Origin: Verticillium longisporum
Lineage: Eukaryota; Ascomycota; Sordariomycetes; Glomerellales; Plectosphaerellaceae
Reading direction: 5' to 3'
Assembly: GCA_019188255.1 (NCBI GenBank)
Contig: JAETXT010000001.1
Coordinates: 3,100,001 to 3,164,000, forward strand
Length of the DNA stretch: 64,000 bases
Positions 58,480-64,000 of the stretch are shown here, piece by piece. The notes under the pieces were generated by a model. The model worked only from the letters and a program-made list of their open reading frames with translations. It was not told where the DNA came from and made no database searches. The translations under genes and the position numbers were made by a program. Each line of letters begins with the position of its first letter. The first letter of the stretch is position 1.

Positions 58480-61268
58480 CTACCTCTCCGCCTCGTCCAC
58501 CTTGCGGAACGCCGGCGACGGCTGCTCAGGCGGCGGGCTGCCCGCCTCCTCCGCGGGTGGCGGCGGCGGCGCGCTCTTGCTGCCGCCACCAAAGTACTTC
58601 TCAAAGTCCTGGTGGTCCTCAAACGGCCTCTTGCCCAGCAGGCGCACCATGTCGTCGCGCGTCAGCATCTCCTTCTTCAGCAGCTCCTCGGCCACGAGGC
58701 CAATCTCGGTGCGCCTCGACGACAGCAGGTCCCGGCACTGCGCGTACGCCTTGTCGACAATGCTGCGCACCTCGGCATCGATCGCCTGCGCCGTCAGCTC
58801 CGAGAACGGCTTCTGCAACTGGTTCGGGTCCTCGCTGAAGTGCAGCGGGCCGACCTTGTCCGACATGCCCCACTCGGTCACCATCTTGCGCGCCATCTGC
58901 GACACCTTGCGGAAGTCGTCGCTCGCGCCCGTCGTCACCGTCGGGAAGTGCAGCTCCTCCGACACGCGCCCGCCCAGCGTCATGGCCATGCGGTCCATCA
59001 GCTGCTGCACCGTCATGAGGTACGCATCGCCCGCCGGCAGGTACTGCGCGTATCCCAGCGCACCCTTGCCGCGCGGGATGATGGACACCATGAGCAGCGG
59101 GTCTGCGTGCTCAAAGGACCAGCCGCAGATGGCGGGGCCCGCCTCGGGGTACGCCACCGTTCGCTTCTCCTCGGGCTTGAGCACCAGCGACTTGCGCTCG
59201 AGACCGCCAATGACACGCTCGATTGCCTGCTCAAAGTGAATGAGCTCAACCGACTGCGCATTGACACGGGCGGCTGCAAAGAAGGAGAATAAACGAGTTA
59301 GTTCTAGTTTCCACAACGGGTGCAAGGGTGAGGTGAACGTACCAGCTAGTGCAGACTCGTTGACGACGTTGGCAATGTCCGCACCAGAGAATCCCGGTGT
59401 CAGTGTCGACAGCCGGCCAATGAGATGCTCCAGGTCCTCGTTGGTCACAATCTTCTTAAGATGCACCTTGAAGATGTCCTGTCGTCCCTTCATCGTCGGC
59501 CTGTCAATGTAAATGTGCCGATCGAAACGGCCAGGTCGTGTGAGAGCAGAGTCGAGAACATCAGCTCGGTTCGTGCCGGCAAGCACAACAATCTGCTCAG
59601 AAGTGTTGAAACCGTCCATCTCCGTCAGGATCTGGTTCAGTGTCGACTCGCGCTCGTCGTTGCCGCCCATCCGGTTGCCGTCCTGTCGAGAACGACCAAT
59701 GGCGTCAATCTCGTCAATGAAGATGATGCAGGGCGCGTTCTTGCGGGCCGATGCAAAGAGGTCACGCACTCGCGAGGAACCGACGCCGACAAACATCTCC
59801 ACAAACTCGGAACCGCTGACGCTGAAGAAAGGAACACCAGACTCGCCTGCCGTTGCCTTGGCGAGCAGCGTCTTACCCGTACCGGGGGTCCAGACAGAAT
59901 GGCACCACGGGGAATCTTGGCACCCAGGCGCTCGAACCGCTCAGGCGCCTTCAGGAAGCTGACAAACTCCATAATCTCAGCCTTGGCCTCGTCCATGCCT
60001 GCCACATCGCTGAACTTGACCTTGACCGCCGTCTCGTGGTTGAACATCTTGGCCTTGCTCTTGCTGAAGCCGCCGAACATCTGACCGCCACCGCGACCGC
60101 CGAGGCTCCTCGTGGTGTACATGAGAAGACCAACGAGCAAAATGGTCGGGCCAAAGGCCATGGCGACCTGCCAGAGACCACCCTCGCTGGCGTAGTTGAC
60201 GGGAATGCGTTCAGCCGACGGGATGCCGAGCTCCTTCTGCGCCTGCTCCAGCTGCTGCTCAAACGTCTGTACTGAGCCGATGGAGAAGTAGTACTGGGTG
60301 TTCTGGTCGAAGCCGTCATACGCGTTCTGCGCACCCTCCTGGTTCAGCTCGACGCGCACCTTGCCGCTGGACAGAACCGTGAGCTTCTTGATAAGGCCCT
60401 TGGCGAGGAAGTTCTTGTGCACCTCCTGCCAGGTGATCTCCTTCTGCTGGCCGAAGAAGCTCGACTCGAAGAAGGGCAGGACGACAGCCCAGACGATACC
60501 AGCCATGATGAGGTCGCCCGTGCTGAAGCGGCCGAAGAACCACTTCTTCGCAAACGGGCTGCCGGCGTCTGCGCCATCCTTGCCACCACTGCCATCACCC
60601 GTCTTGCCGTCCTTCTTCTTCTTCTGTCCCTGCTCCGATTTCTTGTCCTGCTCGCCGTCCTGCGAGCTCTCTTTGCGGCCCGCCTGCTTCGCCGCATCCT
60701 CGTGGCCATGCTCGCGCAGCTCCTTGGCCGTCTCGTACTCTGCCAGCCGGTTGGCCATCTTGCTCATGACGCGAAGAAACTTGCCAATCTCGACAATGGT
60801 CATATCGCCGGGTTTCCGGTCCGCCAGCATCTCGCCGAGCTCCTTGGGCGCGCCCGTGACCCGCATGCTCTCAAGGTTGTGTGCGAAATCGTCGCGCATC
60901 CACTGCGGCAACCTCTCGTTCTTGCCGAATTCGGCAAGCACCGTCATCTCGTCCTCGGTCAGGTATGTCCATCCCTCGGGCAGGGGCCAGTCCTTGCGCT
61001 CCTTCTCCAGTTGAGCCGCGGCGTCGTCCTTGGCCTTCAGCTCATCTTCGGTCGGCTTGATCGGGTCCTTGCTCTCGTCTTTGGGGGGTTGCGGACCCTG
61101 CGTCGAGTATAGCCTGGCAGGGGAGTGTGGTAGGGAGGTGGTTCGGATCGCCAGTGGCAGCTGACGCGCCACTCGTGATGGGCGCAGCAGTGCTCTGCAT
61201 AATGTCGCCCGCTGCGTTTGTCTTGCGACCCGCGCCAGCTGCGTGGATTGACGGAGGAGTCCGGCCAT
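58480..61268 (-). CDS. YTA12: Mitochondrial m-AAA protease subunit Yta12-like, with PEAGP in place of HEAGH and one apparent frame break
   Basis: An inner-membrane AAA+ ATPase of the FtsH/m-AAA family; 906 aa after adding one base. Exons 61268-59343 and 59273-58480 flank a 69-nt intron (GTACGT...TTGCAG) that is itself open. An Arg-rich presequence (about 1-57) is followed by a charged linker, a first membrane span (about 253-267), the FtsH_ext domain, a second span (about 366-385) and the AAA module ([16 protein letters not shown]; Walker A about 458-467; Walker [21 protein letters not shown]). The frame breaks in the C5 run of Walker A; six C restore GPPGTGKT. In the protease domain the metal site reads [12 protein letters not shown]: residues 685 and 689, normally the two zinc-ligand His, are both Pro (CCC), while Glu686 and the later TTGASDDF Asp remain. 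YAQYLPAGD and LLGKRPF point to Yta12 rather than Afg3. Confidence 0.92.
59884..59888 (-). other. Frame break in YTA12 at a five-base C/G run inside Walker A
   Basis: On the gene strand the text reads ...TCTGGA CCCCC GGTACGGGTAAG; with six C it becomes SGPPGTGK. Downstream sequence continues in that frame with the expected ESGVPFF region, so one base is missing. Confidence 0.88.
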
Positions 61269-61925
61269 GGTCGGAGGTTGTGGTGATGATGGTGGCGTGT
61301 GGAGGGCGGAATGACCGGAGTCAGAGAGGTGGTAAGGGGATGATGCTGGGCGTCTGCAGCTGAGAGCTAGTTCATGGAGGCACTCTCAATGGGTCGAAAT
61401 AGTTGTGCAATGTATTAATCGGTAGCCTCACCGCCGACCGCAGAGCCTCGGTCTGGTTGAGGGTTTTGTGACGTTGGTGCTTGGGGTTGGAGTCTCTGGG
61501 GTTGGTTAGGTAGCTTTCCCAGGTACTGAACAAGTATGACGGCTCCAGCAAATCTCTTGCGGTTGATGATCAGTTCATCCGGGGCTGTCCCGGGCCTCGG
61601 GGTTAAGCGGAGTTCGTCACGTGACAGCGTGAGCTTGCGATCTACGGCTCTCTCACGCCACTGACAGGCAGCCAAACGACGCGTACATGGCCAGGCCTGG
61701 CATGTGTGATTGTTCAAGGCACAAAACAGGGACATGCTGGATCTTAGTAGAGCGAGTCTTCAAGCCGGAGTGGGAACAAATAGAGATAAGATGCACCTTG
61801 GCTTTGTGTACCTAACACCGCGTCTATCGTCCGCGAAACGTAAACAAACCCCGTGCAATGCAAACCACCCAGATTGCCCGCTAAATCGACTATTACCCTT
61901 CCTCCCGTTCGCCTTCATCTCCCCC
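61269..61925. other. Intergenic between YTA12 start and the factor's stop
   Basis: About 660 bases serving as YTA12 promoter and as 3' UTR of the next gene, which is transcribed in the same direction. Nothing else is recognisable. Confidence 0.55.
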
Positions 61926-64000
61926 CTATCGTGGAACATTTCCTACTGTACCATTTTCAACAGTCGGGTACGCCCCTCCACTCATCTCTGCCCAATCCCA
62001 ATCCAACGTCATTGGGAGTGAGAACAGATCCTGCGGCAGAAGCGGCTGCTGGTACGTCACACCTATCATATTTTGAGGTGAACGAATCCCGCCGTTAGGC
62101 CCAAAGCCGGTCATGTCGCCAAACGAAGAAAAGTCTTGTTGGTCCGACATAGAAAAGTCTTGAGGCCAGCCAGCAGATGGCGGCGCGGGCGAAGGCTCCG
62201 CTAATTGAGCCGCTATTGGGCTGAAACTGGCGCTATTTCTTTGACGAAGATTGGCCTCCCCGTTGAACTTGGGCGAGAGATGTCCGTCGTTGACTCCGTT
62301 GAGTCCGTTGCCTGTTGGCGTCGTCGCTGATAGAGGCCTCGGCGTCTGCATCAATGACGTATCAAGAGAAGATTTAGAGTTGTCCTGGGGCTTCCTCTTC
62401 CTTCGCGAAGACTGCTCCTTTTCGGCCTTTTCCACCACCAGCTTGGCGATGCGCTCAAACTCGGCACAAACACCTAGCATACGATGCACGCCGCCGGTTT
62501 CGGCCTCCTGTCCCAGCATGGATAAGAAGTTGACAACGAGATTCATCAGTTTCGTGTCTGATTTTGCACGATGGTCGAGAGGATTCTGCAAAATATTACC
62601 GAACAACGTCATCAGTGCAGACACGGGGAAATAAAGAATGAGCCTGAACACCGTTAGATCAAAGTTGCCCGCACGCATGAAACGCAACAACTTACCAGAC
62701 AACAGAGAAATCTCCTTGCGGGACGTATTTGAGCAAAGAGACGGACGCTCTCGCTGCAGCCGTGCAAAGGGCGGCCGAGGCAAAGACGCGAGGGTTCAAC
62801 GGCTTCGTGTTCAGTCCTTGAATCGCGTAGTTTGAAAGTCGACTTGTCCAGTACCCATGGTGGACTGACATGCGGTGAATCGTCGTCAAGCAGTTGTAGT
62901 AAGTGAGATGAAGCATAATAACATGCAGGATCAGTGGCGTGTGTGAGGCCTTGATCTCGTGCTCTGGACGGAAATCGATTGGAATCCTGTCTTTCCAGTC
63001 CTCGAGCTCCTTGTCGAGTTCTCCAATAGTGTTGAGGAGTTCACCAGGGGATTGCTTTGCCGCTTGTGTGGCGTAAAGTCGGTTGTACACCTTGCCCTCG
63101 ATGATTGCAAATTCACACATCACCCTGAAAAGGTTCATTTTCCCTTTGCCGTCGGCTAGGGGATGTTGCCGATGTTGTCCGAAGGGTCAGCATCCGGTAG
63201 CTCAACGTTCATATCACCATCGTCTTGAGCAGGCGGACGGCCGGCGCGAAGACACAAGTCCTTGTCGAGCATGTACGCGATCCAGAATACGCGCTTGCGT
63301 TGCTCAATCTCGATGGGATTGAGGTCAAAACCTGTGCCACGCTTGTGCAGACCGATGCAGTGGGAAAGTCGGATCGCAGTGGCCACGAGGATGAAGGTCG
63401 GTTGCGGGTTCGGTGTGCCTTGCAGGAAAAGCGCCATTGCCAACAAGGCCTGGACTGTCAGTAGGTCGGTGTTACGCATCGTCAACTCGGGGAAGATAGC
63501 CATGGCGTTCTTCAGGTATGCCCACGCCTTGTCATCTTCTTCTTGGGGCACGAGATTGCTCATAACCCGCAATCGATGGGCAAAGGCCAAAGCACAGTTG
63601 AGACTGGCCCACCATCCCGATCCCTCGTAAGGGTCATTGGAGTATTGACGCTCGACCAGGTGCATAAAGGTCGGCTGGTGGAAGAGTGGAAACATGCAGT
63701 TAAAGTTCTCGAAGAAGTCCTTTAGTAACGACAGAGCCTCAGCCTTGGGTGGTAAAGGTCGGAAAATCGGGCGGCGGAAGAGGTCGCTGAAGATTTCTGG
63801 CTTCCAGTTGGTCCACTTGTGGTCGTCAATCGAGACCTCCGAGATCATCTGCTGGAAAGAGTTGTCGCCAGTCTTTTCATTCACCCATTGAATACCTTTG
63901 GGCGAGAAGATAGAGAATCCTGAAGAGGAGCCGATGTATCGGGTCTCGCCAGACTGGTTGGTCACGAGCGAGCACATCATCTCAGATAGCTCCTCCACCT
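61926..64000 (-). CDS. Fungal-specific transcription factor (Fungal_trans, PF04082 type), 5' truncated by the window, with an apparent frame break
   Basis: The N-terminus, where a Zn2Cys6 cluster would lie, is beyond position 64000. The visible part contains the fungal transcription factor regulatory domain: [54 protein letters not shown], the characteristic [12 protein letters not shown] and [23 protein letters not shown]. After NIGNIP the frame is lost at a four-base run (63159-63162). Adding one base continues [19 protein letters not shown] in perfect family style. One intron, 62644-62695 (GTAAGT...TTCAG), joins DFSVVW to [11 protein letters not shown]. The tail carries a basic [10 protein letters not shown] patch and a Ser/Pro/Gln-rich end. 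It lies about 660 bp upstream of YTA12 in the same orientation. The target genes are not readable from the sequence. Confidence 0.85.
63159..63162 (-). other. Frame break in the truncated transcription factor at a four-base C/G run
   Basis: On the gene strand ATC CCC TAG should read ATC CCC CTA GCC. One extra C removes the stop and joins the two halves of the regulatory domain. There is no intron signal at the site. Confidence 0.85.

Noticed and set aside
24983..63162. Programmed -1 ribosomal frameshifting as explanation of the four frame breaks
   Set aside because: The sites share no slippery heptamer or pseudoknot, occur in unrelated families and all equal a one-base homopolymer loss; assembly error is simpler.

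Overview
This window is nuclear DNA of a filamentous ascomycete (Pezizomycotina, most likely Sordariomycetes). The evidence is GC-rich coding sequence, short introns of about 50-95 nt with CTGAC/CTAAC branch points, CT-rich leaders, and fungal-only families: Zn(II)2Cys6 factors, Pom34, Tof1, a fungal HID1 and the domesticated reverse transcriptase rvt. I see no transposon, CRISPR array, rRNA or convincing tRNA.

Layout. 1-10672 is a gene-poor stretch with microsatellites and a 15-bp minisatellite, ending in a pyrimidine-rich leader. 10673-13386 (+) is a Zn2Cys6 regulator. 15967-18612 (-) is an intact single-exon rvt reverse transcriptase. It is divergent from a 14-TMS MFS transporter (19721-21489, +), which converges on a degenerate AMP-binding protein (21787-23618, -). 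Then come Pom34 (24521-25368, +), an unrecognised 241-aa protein (25772-26639, -), HID1 (27287-30193, +), an F-box-like remnant (31001-31492, -) and an apparently inactive epoxide-hydrolase-like protein (32504-34395, +). A 4.3-kb gap precedes a homeobox factor (38713-40865, -), followed by an 8.5-kb gap rich in simple repeats. The right end is compact: mitochondrial 3-hydroxyacyl-CoA dehydrogenase (49355-50464, -), replication-fork factor Tof1/Swi1 (51005-54560, +), a Bor1-type anion transporter (54788-56961, -), the m-AAA protease subunit Yta12 (58480-61268, -) and a truncated fungal transcription factor (61926 to the window edge, -).

The genes are mostly housekeeping and unrelated to each other; this is not a metabolic cluster. 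The most interesting points are: (1) Yta12 in which both zinc-binding histidines of HEAGH are proline (PEAGP), predicting a subunit that keeps its ATPase but lacks proteolysis; (2) the single-copy cellular reverse transcriptase rvt with an intact catalytic triad; (3) three CCTCGG elements (the fatty-acid-response FarA/FarB site) upstream of the beta-oxidation dehydrogenase; (4) two proteins of enzyme families that have lost their catalytic motifs.

Caution: four conserved genes (Pom34, Tof1, Yta12 and the truncated factor) each carry one frame break, and each is repaired by adding one base to a C/G or A run of 4-5. This looks like deletion-type assembly error and not gene death, so run lengths elsewhere are also uncertain.
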